Shown piece by piece: positions 36,352 through 45,455 of a stretch of 64,000 nt of DNA. The notes below the pieces were generated by a model. The model was not told the origin of the DNA. It searched no databases and worked only from the letters and a program-made list of their open reading frames with translations. The translations under genes were made by a program, and so were the position numbers. Origin of the DNA: Desulfosudis oleivorans (GTDB lineage: Bacteria; Desulfobacterota; Desulfobacteria; Desulfobacterales; SURF-7); assembly GCA_020723305.1 (NCBI GenBank), contig DYJC01000006.1:124001-188000 (forward strand). Direction: 5' to 3'. Within the stretch, counting starts at the first letter, position 1. Each line of letters opens with the position of its first letter.

Positions 36352-36372
36352 AACCGTGAATCCGGTTTTTTT
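36352..36372 (+). terminator. Weak terminator after the short Wza-like gene
   Basis: A 5-bp stem AACCG/CGGTT with a 6-nt loop is followed by seven T. It lies 25 bp after the stop and before the convergent radical SAM fusion gene. Confidence 0.45.
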
Positions 36373-36385
36373 AGAAGCTCATCAA

Positions 36386-38173
36386 TCAATAGGCATAATA
36401 GGGTTCTATATAAATACGTTCTTCCGGGATACCTTTATCTATCAATATCCCACATGTTTGCCGCAGCATATATGGATTACCGCAGATATAGCAATATGCA
36501 GTCTTTGATATTTCATTTTGTTTCAGGTAGTCAGTCACCCTGCCATGAAATCCTCCGCCTTTCTCTTGTGAAATACATGAGATATATCTTTCTGTCTGTA
36601 ATTCACGAGAAACAGGCAAATCCTTTTTGGTTCGAATTCCATGAAGAATTGTAAAATTCAGATTCGGATAGCTTTTCACAAATGATAAAAATGGCCCAAG
36701 CCCTACTCCCATTGCGATGAAGAGGTATTCTCTTTCAGGATCATCGGGTTTCTCAATCCAGAACTCTCCGTACGGACCAACCACATCAACTTTATCACCA
36801 GGTTTTAAAATTTTAAAGTATTGCGAGTACTCTCCTTTTTTAACTGCACGGATTAAAAAACGAAGCTCATCATCATCAATTCCGGAACAGATAGTGTAAT
36901 CACGATTTTTATAATACCGCAGATGAGGCCCCAAGCTGACACTCTGCCCTGGAATGAACTGAAATCCGCTTCTTTCAAGGCTCATGAAAAACATGCTATC
37001 TGTTATATGCTCAATTTCAAGAACATGAGTCATTAGCCTTGTATTATCCTTTAAAGGAAATACCTCTGTATCCTTTATGTCTGAATCCTTTATGATTGAT
37101 GAGTTTGACAACCTGAGATCTCCCTGTATCCTGCTCTGACCCACATCATATTGGTCAGGCAGACAAGAGCGGTCTATCTTAATACCTAATATACTTTTCA
37201 TCTTGTTTTTCAGAACCCATTTTAATGGATGACGAATGTACTTTTTCATTACAGGACTTGCAGTTCCGATCATCCAGCAATTTTTTGGACAATCTCTGAC
37301 CAATTCCCTTACCCGATTAGCCTTTTCGCTGAACCATAATTCTTCAAAGGTATTTACGTTCCGTATATTGCCCATGGATTCTTTCCAGTATTTTTCTTCA
37401 AGACCGTTACAAGGTAACACTTCACCATCCGGCTCGATAAAAAAATTTTCCGTGCCTGCTTCACAGGGAAGAAACCTTTTATTCCCTTTAATATAATTGA
37501 TCAGCCCCAGATTGAAGAACGCTCGAAACCAATTCTTTGGGTTTTTTGTTTTCAGCAATGCGTCGATCAGGTCATAAAAATCACCGATAACCTGATCCTG
37601 TTCTTTAACCTCATTGTCATCTTTATGAAAATAAAACGAATTATGAAAAGTGGCTGTAGCAAATTCCATATCAAGGTTGTTGGCCAGAGAATATAACTGA
37701 AAAATATCAAACGAGTTTTTATGAGAAACCGTTGTAGCAAACCCGATATCTTTTACGCCCATGTCTTTCAGACCTTGCAGGGTCCTGAGCCCCCTGTCAA
37801 ACCCCCCATCCCGTCCTCTAAGATGATCATTGATGGTGGATAAGCCCTCGATGCTGACCCTTATTCCGATTTCTGGAAACCGTTCTGCCAAGGAGAGTAT
37901 CTCATCAACATGATACCCTGCAGTAGAAATGACTACCCTCGATGCCTTTCTGAAAGATACTTCAACAATTTCATCCAGATCATGCCTTACAAATGGTTCA
38001 CCACCAGTTATCCCAATAAATTTCATTATAGGTAAGATCTCTAACTCTTTTGCAGTAATCTCTTTTTCAATCTCAGATGGATTTTTCCAGATATTACACA
38101 TCTTACATCTCATGTTACATCTGTATGTCACGATAATTGATAATTCATTTGGTAAACTGTTTTGCTTATCCAT
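36386..38173 (-). CDS. Radical SAM protein fused to a ferredoxin-NADP reductase-type flavoprotein
   Basis: 595 aa. The N-terminal radical SAM domain has CNMRCKMC (Cys 19, 23, 26), GITGGEPFVRHD (54-65) and SPASM-like Cys 237, 255, 295 and 299 in the order LPCEAG, LPCNG, CPKNCWMIGTAS. After a linker (about 330-375) comes an FNR-type domain. Its FAD motif is RDYTICSG (424-431), the NAD(P) motif FIAMGVGLGPFLSF (485-498), and CYICGNPYMLRQ (561-572) lies near the end. The SAM part is a close paralogue of 19536-20528, including the tail HPLKWVLKNKMKSIL. The reductase could deliver electrons to the cluster in cis. The substrate is unknown. Confidence 0.88.
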   Translation of the reverse strand: MDKQNSLPNELSIIVTYRCNMRCKMCNIWKNPSEIEKEITAKELEILPIMKFIGITGGEPFVRHDLDEIVEVSFRKASRVVISTAGYHVDEILSLAERFPEIGIRVSIEGLSTINDHLRGRDGGFDRGLRTLQGLKDMGVKDIGFATTVSHKNSFDIFQLYSLANNLDMEFATATFHNSFYFHKDDNEVKEQDQVIGDFYDLIDALLKTKNPKNWFRAFFNLGLINYIKGNKRFLPCEAGTENFFIEPDGEVLPCNGLEEKYWKESMGNIRNVNTFEELWFSEKANRVRELVRDCPKNCWMIGTASPVMKKYIRHPLKWVLKNKMKSILGIKIDRSCLPDQYDVGQSRIQGDLRLSNSSIIKDSDIKDTEVFPLKDNTRLMTHVLEIEHITDSMFFMSLERSGFQFIPGQSVSLGPHLRYYKNRDYTICSGIDDDELRFLIRAVKKGEYSQYFKILKPGDKVDVVGPYGEFWIEKPDDPEREYLFIAMGVGLGPFLSFVKSYPNLNFTILHGIRTKKDLPVSRELQTERYISCISQEKGGGFHGRVTDYLKQNEISKTAYCYICGNPYMLRQTCGILIDKGIPEERIYIEPYYAY

Positions 38174-38694
38174 TATGTCCTTTGTTAAATGCTTTTGAAG
38201 GGTGATTTATAAATTATTTGTTGATTTATTGATATGATTATAATAGCGAACATTGAGAATGATTTTTTATGCTGTCAAAAAAAAAGATAATATCATCTGA
38301 AAAGACATCCGGGTTTCAGTTTTTAGTCTCGATTATTGATGATTTGATTTACCCGCCTATACGTGTGTAAAAAAAAATAACTATCGAGTGAAATAATTGT
38401 AGCCGAAACCACAATTTGTGTTATACTTTTTTTATATAACTATATATTGTGTTCATATACGTCTTTTGATGTATAATGCGAATCTGTAAATCACGCTTGT
38501 ATTTTTTTAATTTAAACAGCAAAAAATTAGGCATGGATATTGATAAGTATATTTCTATTAAATGTATTTTTTTTAAAGTCCTCAAATGTTCATGCCTTTT
38601 TCAAGGCGTTAATTCAATTACCGTGAATAATGGAATCGTGGTCTTTCGGAACACCGGTTTATTAACATAAAATTTAGTATTTATAACTAAAAAA
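38174..38694. other. Divergent non-coding gap of 520 bp
   Basis: AT-rich, no gene seen. A near match to sigma-54 (TAGGCATGGATATTGAT, GG-N10-GA at 38530-38543) points rightwards but lacks the GC of the -12 box. TATAAC near 38436 could be a sigma-70 -10 box. Neither can be called with confidence. Confidence 0.4.
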
Positions 38695-40671
38695 ATGAAA
38701 CAACAAGAACAAAACCACTTGCCTTTGATGTTCAGGATTATCCTGTTTCTTCAAATTTCCCTTTTGCCTCTCGATGCTTTTTGCGCTCAAGTTACACTGG
38801 GCTGGAATCAAATTACAGGGTCCAATATTGCCGGGTACAGAATTTTTTGCCGGGAAGATAATGGAACCTATAATTTTAGCAGACCATTATGGACTGGTTC
38901 GGGAACACGGCTTGTTGTCAAAGACCTTGTTGATAACAAAGGGTATTATTTTATTGTCAGGACGTATACAACAGCCGGAATTGAAAGTCTGAATTCTAAT
39001 GAAATACATTATAAGTATAGTATCCCGGCAGCAGCTACACCAACGATTATGCCTAATGGCGGATCATTCAGCAACACAGTACAAGTAAGCCTCAATAGTT
39101 CGACATCAGGCGCTAAAATCTATTACACCACCAACGGGTCGACGCCGAGTACGAGTTCAACCCAATACACGGTTCCGTTTACCCTTAGCACCAGTGAAAC
39201 CGTCAAGGCGATCGCAACGGCTTCAGGCTACAACAACAGTGCCTTGGCCAGTGCGACGTTCACCAAATCCAGTACTCTGACAGCAGCTACACCAACGATT
39301 ACGCCTAATGGCGGATCATTCAGCAACACAGTGCAAGTAAGCCTCAATAGTTCGATATCAGGTGCCAAAATCTATTACACCACCAACGGGTCGACCCCGA
39401 GTACAAGTTCAAGCCTTTATGCGGGACCGTTTACGCTTACGTCTACTACAACAGCAAAAGCCTTGGCTGTAGCAGCGGGATACAATAACAGCTCAGTGGC
39501 CGCTGCAACCTTTACCAAGGCAACAACCGGACAACAGCCTTATGGTGGCAAGCCCTACCCGGTGCCGGGAACGATTGAAGCTGAAAATTACAACCTGGGC
39601 GGCGAGTCTGTCTCATATCATGACAGGACGACGGGCAACATGGGCGGCCAATACCGAAAAGATGATGTGGATATCTGGTATTCGAGCTCGGATGGATATT
39701 ATACCGGCTCCAACGCCAACGGCGAATGGTTGGCCTATACAATTAATGTTGAAAAAACAGGTCAATACAGTTTAGATGTTGTTGTAGCGACACCCAACAG
39801 CAATCGATCAATGCATGCGGAGTTGGATGGAGTCGATATCACCGGCAAAATTGAGATACCCAATACAGGTTCATGGAATAATTGGCAGACAGTTATGAGC
39901 ACAGTTACGCTGAGTCAAGGCCAGCATGTACTCAAAGTTGTGTTCGATCAAGGCGGTTTCGATTTTAACCGCATGGATATTTATTCCATATTTACCGATC
40001 TCGATCACCTGCCTCAAGAAGATGAAGTGAAATGGACCGATACAACAGTGAAGAATGAAAATGATCCTGCCCCTGCTGATAACGACTGGGTCCCAGATGA
40101 ATCTCAGAGTGAAGTTGAGCAGGAAAAGCTCATTATTGAAGAATATTCTTCATATCAGGACAATGTAAAGTCTATATTGTTAGAAGACGGACAGAGACTG
40201 ACAGTGGAATCTCCTGAAGGAACAATAATATCCAAATTAACAATCAAGGAAAAACCATCATCTTCAAGCATTCCTTTGGATGACCTCGATTTTACATACG
40301 GACTTGTTGATTTAACGATTGAGAATGTCGATACCAACGGAAACGCCATCGTTACGCTTTATTATCCGGAAGATTCATCACCGGAAGCATATTATAAATA
40401 TGGACCGACACCTGATCATCCGGAGGATCATTGGTATGAGTTTATGTATGATGGAGAAACCGGAGCCGTGATAGATCAAAATATTATTACACTTCATTTT
40501 GTGGATGGTAAACGCGGAGATGATAACGTATCCGTCGTTGATGATAAAATTTCCGATACCGTCGGAGGGGCTGTTTTTAGAAGTTCCCAGGCAATCCAAC
40601 CTGAAGCAACAACAATTAGAGAGAGTAACAATGCGGGTGGATGTTTTCTCCAGTGTTTAAACTTAGAATAA
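38695..40671 (+). CDS. Secreted protein with two chitobiase-C domains, CBM6 and choice-of-anchor U domain
   Basis: 658 aa with a signal peptide (MKQQEQNHLPLMFRIILFLQISLLPLDAFCA). Fibronectin type III covers about 31-108 (VTLGWNQITGSNIAGYRIF). Two chitobiase/HEX C-terminal repeats (about 113-275) each begin ATPTI-PNGGSFSNTVQVSL. CBM6 follows at about 285-435 (PGTIEAENYN, GEWLAYTI, FDFNRMDIY). The last domain, about 520-625 (YYKYGPTPDHPEDHWYEF, VITLHFVDGKRGDD), resembles the choice-of-anchor U domain. It ends NNAGGCFLQCLNLE, keeping a GGCF motif of C-terminal sorting signals but without the helix and basic tail. It probably binds the exopolysaccharide. The start has only a weak ribosome-binding site. 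Confidence 0.85.
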   Translation: MKQQEQNHLPLMFRIILFLQISLLPLDAFCAQVTLGWNQITGSNIAGYRIFCREDNGTYNFSRPLWTGSGTRLVVKDLVDNKGYYFIVRTYTTAGIESLNSNEIHYKYSIPAAATPTIMPNGGSFSNTVQVSLNSSTSGAKIYYTTNGSTPSTSSTQYTVPFTLSTSETVKAIATASGYNNSALASATFTKSSTLTAATPTITPNGGSFSNTVQVSLNSSISGAKIYYTTNGSTPSTSSSLYAGPFTLTSTTTAKALAVAAGYNNSSVAAATFTKATTGQQPYGGKPYPVPGTIEAENYNLGGESVSYHDRTTGNMGGQYRKDDVDIWYSSSDGYYTGSNANGEWLAYTINVEKTGQYSLDVVVATPNSNRSMHAELDGVDITGKIEIPNTGSWNNWQTVMSTVTLSQGQHVLKVVFDQGGFDFNRMDIYSIFTDLDHLPQEDEVKWTDTTVKNENDPAPADNDWVPDESQSEVEQEKLIIEEYSSYQDNVKSILLEDGQRLTVESPEGTIISKLTIKEKPSSSSIPLDDLDFTYGLVDLTIENVDTNGNAIVTLYYPEDSSPEAYYKYGPTPDHPEDHWYEFMYDGETGAVIDQNIITLHFVDGKRGDDNVSVVDDKISDTVGGAVFRSSQAIQPEATTIRESNNAGGCFLQCLNLE

Positions 40672-40710
40672 TCACTGGATAGCGAATCCATTGCAATTGT
40701 AAAAAAATAC

Positions 40711-40752
40711 AAAGTCTATTCCCGCCAAAATCATGCGGGATAGACTTTTTTA
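40711..40752 (+). terminator. Rho-independent terminator after the CBM6 protein gene
   Basis: AAAGTCTATTCCCGC pairs with GCGGGATAGACTTT (one bulged base), with a loop CAAAATCAT and a T-run. It lies 40 bp past the stop and separates convergent genes. Confidence 0.88.
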
Positions 40753-40765
40753 TTTATACAATTCT

Positions 40766-40800
40766 GAGCCGATTTCAAACCGATTAAAAAGCGTCGCACC
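40766..40800. repeat. Partial MITE end
   Basis: GAGCCGATTTCAAAC and about 20 bp of body (GATTAAAAAGCGTCGCACC) match the left end of MITE copies 1 and 6. The right end is missing. Confidence 0.6.
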
Positions 40801-40850
40801 CTTTTAATCTGGTTCTATTAACTATGAAACACATCAACCATCGATAGATA

Positions 40851-42317
40851 TTATTCTATTATTCTAAGGATTGGCGCTGACGGTCTGGAGCTTGATGTAT
40901 TGTTTTTTCCAGAAAGGTATTGAAAATATTCTTCAATATTTGTATATCCATCGCCATCCTTATCCAAATTTGAGTCATTTGAAGCAATATTCAATCCATT
41001 AGATGTTTCCCAGGAATCTGCCATCCCATCATTATCAGTATCTGAGGGTGGTGATGGAGATGTTAAGTTTACTAGTGCTTTTATTTCTGATAACGTATCA
41101 ACATCAGCACCATTTATAAAAGAACCAGTATTATTTTCATAATGTGTTATAGCCGCAGTATCAACACTGTCTCTAAAAGGAGCTGTAGCACCTGCATTAT
41201 GAACTACATAAGATGCATATGTTGCATCCATTGCTGTAGCTGAGACAGGAATCCCATTACCAGTAAAACCAACTGTAGGCCACGGAGTATCCTTTCTCCA
41301 GTTTGTAGATAATAATGAGTCGTACCAATATGCTTGTGCTGACCATTGTGGATCTTCTTGGCTATCTCTGGTACCGTCTAAACATCCTGTCATATATATT
41401 CTAGGTTCCGGATTTAAAGTATAATCCAAAATAAAAGCACTTCTTGTATAACGAGTACTAACAGAACCAGTTGTTTTTTGGTAATTACCGATTATATTTG
41501 CAGTTGATTTGTACCCAGATTGATTACCTACTTCATGAGAATATGTAGTTTGAAAATAATAGTTTACGTTATTAGTAGAATCAATAAAAGATTGATAATT
41601 ATTCTCAGGATTTCTAAACATATTAAAACCAAAGAATGAATGGTGAATAGATATTCGCATATTTTGAGAATACTTTGCCCATGCCATAAACCCTGCTGAG
41701 TGGGGAGATTCCGGATGTACTGAATTATATAATCCTCCACCAAAAATACACCAAGAAAACGTTACATCTGATGTTGCACATACGGCAGAGACAGTTTCAT
41801 CTATCCCCCAAGAAAACGAACAATGATCAAAAATTATATTATATTGTGCAGGGTTAGTAATTTGTGTTGTATATGCACCAATCTCAACCGCATCGCCTAT
41901 TTGTTCAGCATTCTGTGCAGTCACATGTGTTTGCCCTAATCGAAAACGCATATGAGTTACAATAACATCGTGAGTATTAATACTTGTCTGACTGCCTGAA
42001 ATACATATACCCCCTGGAGATGTTTGCCCTGCTATTGTTATATATGGGTCATCTATAATAACCGGGGTTAATAAATCAATTACTCCAGATACAGTAAATA
42101 CTACATAACGTGCTCCAGAAGCTTGACAAGCAGCTCTAAAAGAGCCACTGCCAGAGTCATTCAAGTTAGTTACCTTATAGATTGTGCCACCTCTACCACC
42201 TACAGAAGCAGCACCCATACCTTCTGCGCCAGGAAAGGCAGGGATAGCTGAAGCGTATGATGGGCAAAGTAAAGATAAAACTAAAATAATTATATAGATG
42301 TTTTTATTATTGTCCAT
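40851..42317 (-). CDS. Secreted pectate-lyase-like beta-helix protein
   Basis: 488 aa with a signal peptide (MDNNKNIYIIILVLSLLCPSYASA). It is followed by IPAFPGAEGMGAASVGGRGGTIYKVTNLND, the hallmark N-terminus of PL1-type pectate lyases. Rungs of a right-handed beta-helix follow (TIAGQTSPGGICISG, HDVIVTHMRFRLGQ, IIFDHCSFSWGIDE). A calcium-binding DTDNDGMADSWE...DKDGDGYTNIEEYF repeat lies near the C-terminus, about residues 428-465. It probably cleaves or remodels a uronate-containing polysaccharide, fitting the UDP-glucuronate genes. It has the strongest sigma-54-like promoter of the window and AAAGGAA before ATG 42317. Confidence 0.88.
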   Translation of the reverse strand: MDNNKNIYIIILVLSLLCPSYASAIPAFPGAEGMGAASVGGRGGTIYKVTNLNDSGSGSFRAACQASGARYVVFTVSGVIDLLTPVIIDDPYITIAGQTSPGGICISGSQTSINTHDVIVTHMRFRLGQTHVTAQNAEQIGDAVEIGAYTTQITNPAQYNIIFDHCSFSWGIDETVSAVCATSDVTFSWCIFGGGLYNSVHPESPHSAGFMAWAKYSQNMRISIHHSFFGFNMFRNPENNYQSFIDSTNNVNYYFQTTYSHEVGNQSGYKSTANIIGNYQKTTGSVSTRYTRSAFILDYTLNPEPRIYMTGCLDGTRDSQEDPQWSAQAYWYDSLLSTNWRKDTPWPTVGFTGNGIPVSATAMDATYASYVVHNAGATAPFRDSVDTAAITHYENNTGSFINGADVDTLSEIKALVNLTSPSPPSDTDNDGMADSWETSNGLNIASNDSNLDKDGDGYTNIEEYFQYLSGKNNTSSSRPSAPILRIIE

Positions 42318-42369
42318 TTTACACGTTCCTTTCAGTTGAATATTGAAAAGTTAACATAATGGTCTATTC

Positions 42370-42387
42370 GAGCAATAGTTGTGCCAT
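42370..42387 (-). promoter_or_regulatory. Sigma-54 promoter for the pectate-lyase-like gene
   Basis: The minus strand reads ATGGCACAACTATTGCT, a near-perfect TGGCAC-N5-TTGCT with GG at 42385-42384 and GC at 42373-42372. The start codon at 42317 follows after about 55 bp. Confidence 0.78.
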
Positions 42388-42568
42388 ATTGGCGATTCAT
42401 ATTACTTTTTTACTCTACTTAACTATTTTGTATACTTATATGTTCTAATATGTTTCGATTATATTTTTCATCGATAAATACTTAGATAAAATTTGTATGA
42501 TATTTGAAAATTGTTTTTACTGTCTTATATGAAATCAGCTGGTTGAAAAAAAGGAGTTGAGCAGTCGA

Positions 42569-42605
42569 TTGTGTCTACATTTGTACAAAACGTTGTGTCT
42601 ACATT
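42569..42605. repeat. Two direct 24-bp repeats (TTGTGTCTACATT)
   Basis: TTGTGTCTACATT occurs at 42569-42581 and 42593-42605, a 24-bp period, with similar flanks (GTACAAAACG and GTAGAAAATA). They lie about 185 bp upstream of the sigma-54 site, a usual distance for an activator-binding site. They could alternatively be the end of a lost insertion sequence. The rest of 42318-42696 holds no gene. Confidence 0.5.
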
Positions 42606-42696
42606 CGTAGAAAATAGTATATTTCATATCAAATTTGATGCGAAGTGAGGTGGACTGAATTATTAAAATAGAACTAAAACAACTATCGAAAACAAA

Positions 42697-43845
42697 TCAA
42701 TCCTTAAGGCAGATAGTAAAAAAAACTTCAGCTTTGTTATTCCACGTTTCTTTCTCAAGGAAAGACAGGATCTTATTTTTTTGGTTAACAGACGTACCCT
42801 TTATGTTTTCTTTTATCTTTTCCTCCCACTCCTGAGGTGTTTTAGCGATCGATAGATACGTATCTAATTTAACTGACTCCTTAATCGGTGTACTGACAAC
42901 AGGAATGCCTGTTGATAGGTATTCCTTTAACTTTAAAGGTTGAATCGCATCTGTTAGCTTATTGATTTTGTAGGGCAGGATGCATATATCCCACCCGGAA
43001 GCCATTGCCGGTAATTCTCTGTATGGAATGCTACCAGTGAAGTATATGTTTTTCTTTTCCTTCAATCTGGTTGTATCTACCTCAACATTACCTGTAATGA
43101 CAAATGAAAAATCCGGCATCCTTTCTGCGATAGCAGCAAGAAGTTCCTGATCGCTCCTTTTATCAAAAAGGCCAAAGTATCCGATACGAGGCTTAGGAAT
43201 ATTCGTCAACAGCGGGTGTTCTTGATCCATCTTCTTTTTAAATAATTCGTATTCAACCCCATGGGTCAGCAAATGGATTTCTTTACCTGTGGTAGAAAGC
43301 CTCCGATATAACTCATCGGACGTGGCTACAAGGACATCCGCCTTTCCGACAAGATCTTCCTCCATAGACGTTAATAGTTTTTTTTCAAATCCTGGCCACT
43401 CCGAAAAATCGTCGACACAATAATAAACCACCCGACGTTCATTAAATAGACCGATGTAATCGCACGCATTTATCGCGGTTATAACGCAAATTGGAGCCTC
43501 CATATTAAGAATGGCCAATTTTTTTTCCACATGCCTTTTCACACTTATCTTGTTAAGCGCTCTTATAAAAGGAAGGTTTAAAAAAGGCAACATTGGGGGT
43601 TGGCATACTTTGATATTCCCTGTATAGGTATTTTCTTTCTTTTTGCCCCCTCCCCCAGAAAGCATCCTGCTTGATTTGATCAAAGCCTTTTCAAAGTCCC
43701 TGAGTGTCAATCGAGGAGAACGCATGCCTATGGTATTTACCCATAAAACCTTGTTCTTATAAGGCATAAACCGAAAGAGATGCTGACAACTTGAAGGGTG
43801 CTCACCAAAGTCATCAGAAAATACAAGAAAAGATGGATCGGGCAT
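42697..43845 (-). CDS. Glycosyltransferase, GT-B fold (GT4-like)
   Basis: 382 aa. The N-terminal domain starts with FLVFSDDFGEHPSSCQHLF, resembling glycosyltransferases that begin by locating a partner lipid-linked sugar. The C-terminal donor domain has RIGYFGLFDKRSDQELLAAI and the region QPLKLKEYLSTGIPVVSTPI near residue 312. The protein is the last gene of the leftward exosortase-A operon. The typical second Glu of E-x7-E is not obvious, so the subclass is uncertain. Confidence 0.82.
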   Translation of the reverse strand: MPDPSFLVFSDDFGEHPSSCQHLFRFMPYKNKVLWVNTIGMRSPRLTLRDFEKALIKSSRMLSGGGGKKKENTYTGNIKVCQPPMLPFLNLPFIRALNKISVKRHVEKKLAILNMEAPICVITAINACDYIGLFNERRVVYYCVDDFSEWPGFEKKLLTSMEEDLVGKADVLVATSDELYRRLSTTGKEIHLLTHGVEYELFKKKMDQEHPLLTNIPKPRIGYFGLFDKRSDQELLAAIAERMPDFSFVITGNVEVDTTRLKEKKNIYFTGSIPYRELPAMASGWDICILPYKINKLTDAIQPLKLKEYLSTGIPVVSTPIKESVKLDTYLSIAKTPQEWEEKIKENIKGTSVNQKNKILSFLEKETWNNKAEVFFTICLKD

Positions 43846-43861
43846 ATTGATCAGACTTTTT

Positions 43862-44563
43862 TTATTTTGTTAGTACAATAAGAGAGTATCCGCCAAAAAT
43901 CCTGGCCGTTGCATCCGGATTGAATCCAAAAAGTATATTGATTAGAAATCTTTTTAACTTAATTTTAGCTGACTTGCTTTTTAGATAAGTAATTATTGGT
44001 GTAAAGAAGTAATCAACAACCTCATAGCCTGTATCCTTTAACACTGCCAAAGCAATTTCTTTGGTAAAATAATGTATGTGACCAACTGTTTCTCGTTCTG
44101 TGAGAATATGGGCGCACCCATCAAAAAGCGTTTTTGCAGAAAGATCCAGTGGAATACGAAATAGCTTATAATGGCCCTTTTTATGCAGCTTTCTCAAAAA
44201 ACCATAATAATCTTCTATATGTTCAATTACATCCATAACCAATAATAGATCAAAAAAGGCGTTGTCTTCTTGAAAGATATCTTTTAAATGATACTGTAGT
44301 TTTTCTTTTTGTTTCTGTTCGCATAACTCAAATGCTTGTGGAGATATTTCATACCCTACAAAGGAGATGTCGTTACGCATTTTTGAATGTAGTTGATTGA
44401 GTATTTCCCCTGCTCCGCAACCAACTTCACAGATTGAATTGGGTTGAAGTTCGTTGCGCTTTAGCATTTCAAGTATTTGATCGACTTTAAAGTGCGAATC
44501 TTCGGTATGCCATGTTGGATTATTTTTTAAATATTCACCTTTAGTGTACATTTCATCGCTCAT
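43862..44563 (-). CDS. Class I SAM-dependent methyltransferase
   Basis: 233 aa. Motif I ICEVGCGAGEILNQL near residue 43 binds SAM. The later motif LLLVMDVIEHIEDY is typical of sugar methyltransferases, such as those acting on 3-amino or deoxy sugars. The C-terminal part lies close to the membrane-like segment IPLDLSAKTLFDG. It is flanked by glycosyltransferase and kinase genes with gaps under 20 bp. It probably methylates a sugar of the glycan; the position is unknown. Confidence 0.85.
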   Translation of the reverse strand: MSDEMYTKGEYLKNNPTWHTEDSHFKVDQILEMLKRNELQPNSICEVGCGAGEILNQLHSKMRNDISFVGYEISPQAFELCEQKQKEKLQYHLKDIFQEDNAFFDLLLVMDVIEHIEDYYGFLRKLHKKGHYKLFRIPLDLSAKTLFDGCAHILTERETVGHIHYFTKEIALAVLKDTGYEVVDYFFTPIITYLKSKSAKIKLKRFLINILFGFNPDATARIFGGYSLIVLTK

Positions 44564-44574
44564 AAATTATCGTC

Positions 44575-45420
44575 TCACTTATCTGTAATTTCTCTAATTT
44601 GGATCTCCAGTTTTTTTATTGCCTCATCTACTTCAAAGTTGTCGATCTCTAATAAAATAATATTCTTTCTATTTTTTAACCAATTCACAATCGTGTTGAT
44701 GTACACTTCAGCAGTTTTAAAAAACTTCATGATATCTTCTTGACCAGAATCTTTTAATATCTGAATAACTCCTCGTTCTCTTGATAGCATTCGATCATAG
44801 CATGTGTTGATATCGGCCTTGACATGAATAACTATATCTGAAAGAGGGATATTCTCCAAATAGCGATATAATCCGGATTTGTCTATATCGCAATCTATCA
44901 AATGCGATACAAAGATAAAGGATTTCTGAACAAACAGCTCATCAAAAAGTATTATTTTATCTTCAGGGATTGAACCATATATACATTCAAAAATAGCCCC
45001 TGTATTCAAAAAAGCAGATATTCTTATTTCTCTATCCTCAACCGTCATCTGATCAAACATCGGAGATGACAAATAAGTTTCAAAAGCTTTCCCCCATTTT
45101 GCAAGAAACCTGTTTTGCGCGTCATATTGCATATAGGAACGATTTATCAGCTTTTGTGAAAAAATTAATCCCATGCTGTGAGGTAGACAATTCAATAGAA
45201 ATCGGTAAACCCTGTCTATCTTGTTTTTAGAGATCTGTAGAAAGGCCTCATCTGGTGACATGAATCTTTTTCTATCCGAGAGGTTTAATGCCTTAACAAG
45301 ATATTTTTGGATATGGCTTTTACCTGCACCTGGTAGACCGATAAGTTCAACGCGCATTCCCTTTTGGGGGTAAATGTTGGGGAGCGACTGCTCATTTTTG
45401 GCCATGTTTTCTGATTCCAT
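44575..45420 (-). CDS. P-loop kinase-like protein of unknown substrate
   Basis: 281 aa. Walker A GLPGAGKSH at about residues 28-36 and a kinase-like lid region with Arg residues (DRMLSRERGVIQIL) indicate a nucleoside- or sugar-kinase-type fold. The second half holds KIILFDELFVQKSF and IVIHVKADINTCYDRM, as in thymidylate/adenylylsulfate-kinase relatives. The substrate cannot be assigned; a sugar, polyprenol or adenylylsulfate is conceivable. APS kinase would be attractive beside the sulfotransferases, but its signature is not clear. It starts MESENMAKNEQ; an alternative start is at 45405. Confidence 0.6.
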   Translation of the reverse strand: MESENMAKNEQSLPNIYPQKGMRVELIGLPGAGKSHIQKYLVKALNLSDRKRFMSPDEAFLQISKNKIDRVYRFLLNCLPHSMGLIFSQKLINRSYMQYDAQNRFLAKWGKAFETYLSSPMFDQMTVEDREIRISAFLNTGAIFECIYGSIPEDKIILFDELFVQKSFIFVSHLIDCDIDKSGLYRYLENIPLSDIVIHVKADINTCYDRMLSRERGVIQILKDSGQEDIMKFFKTAEVYINTIVNWLKNRKNIILLEIDNFEVDEAIKKLEIQIREITDK

Positions 45421-45455
45421 GATCTGTTCGCTCTAAAGTTGCAAAAGAGTAAGGC

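Noticed and set aside
38527-38543. Sigma-54 promoter for the CBM6 protein gene
   Set aside because: The -12 box has GA instead of GC, so the invariant pair is missing.
42569-42605. Complete insertion sequence upstream of the lyase gene
   Set aside because: Only two short direct repeats exist, with no transposase and no target duplication.
44575-45420. APS kinase for sulfate activation
   Set aside because: The P-loop context GLPGAGKSH and the lid sequence do not clearly match APS kinases; left as a kinase of unknown substrate.
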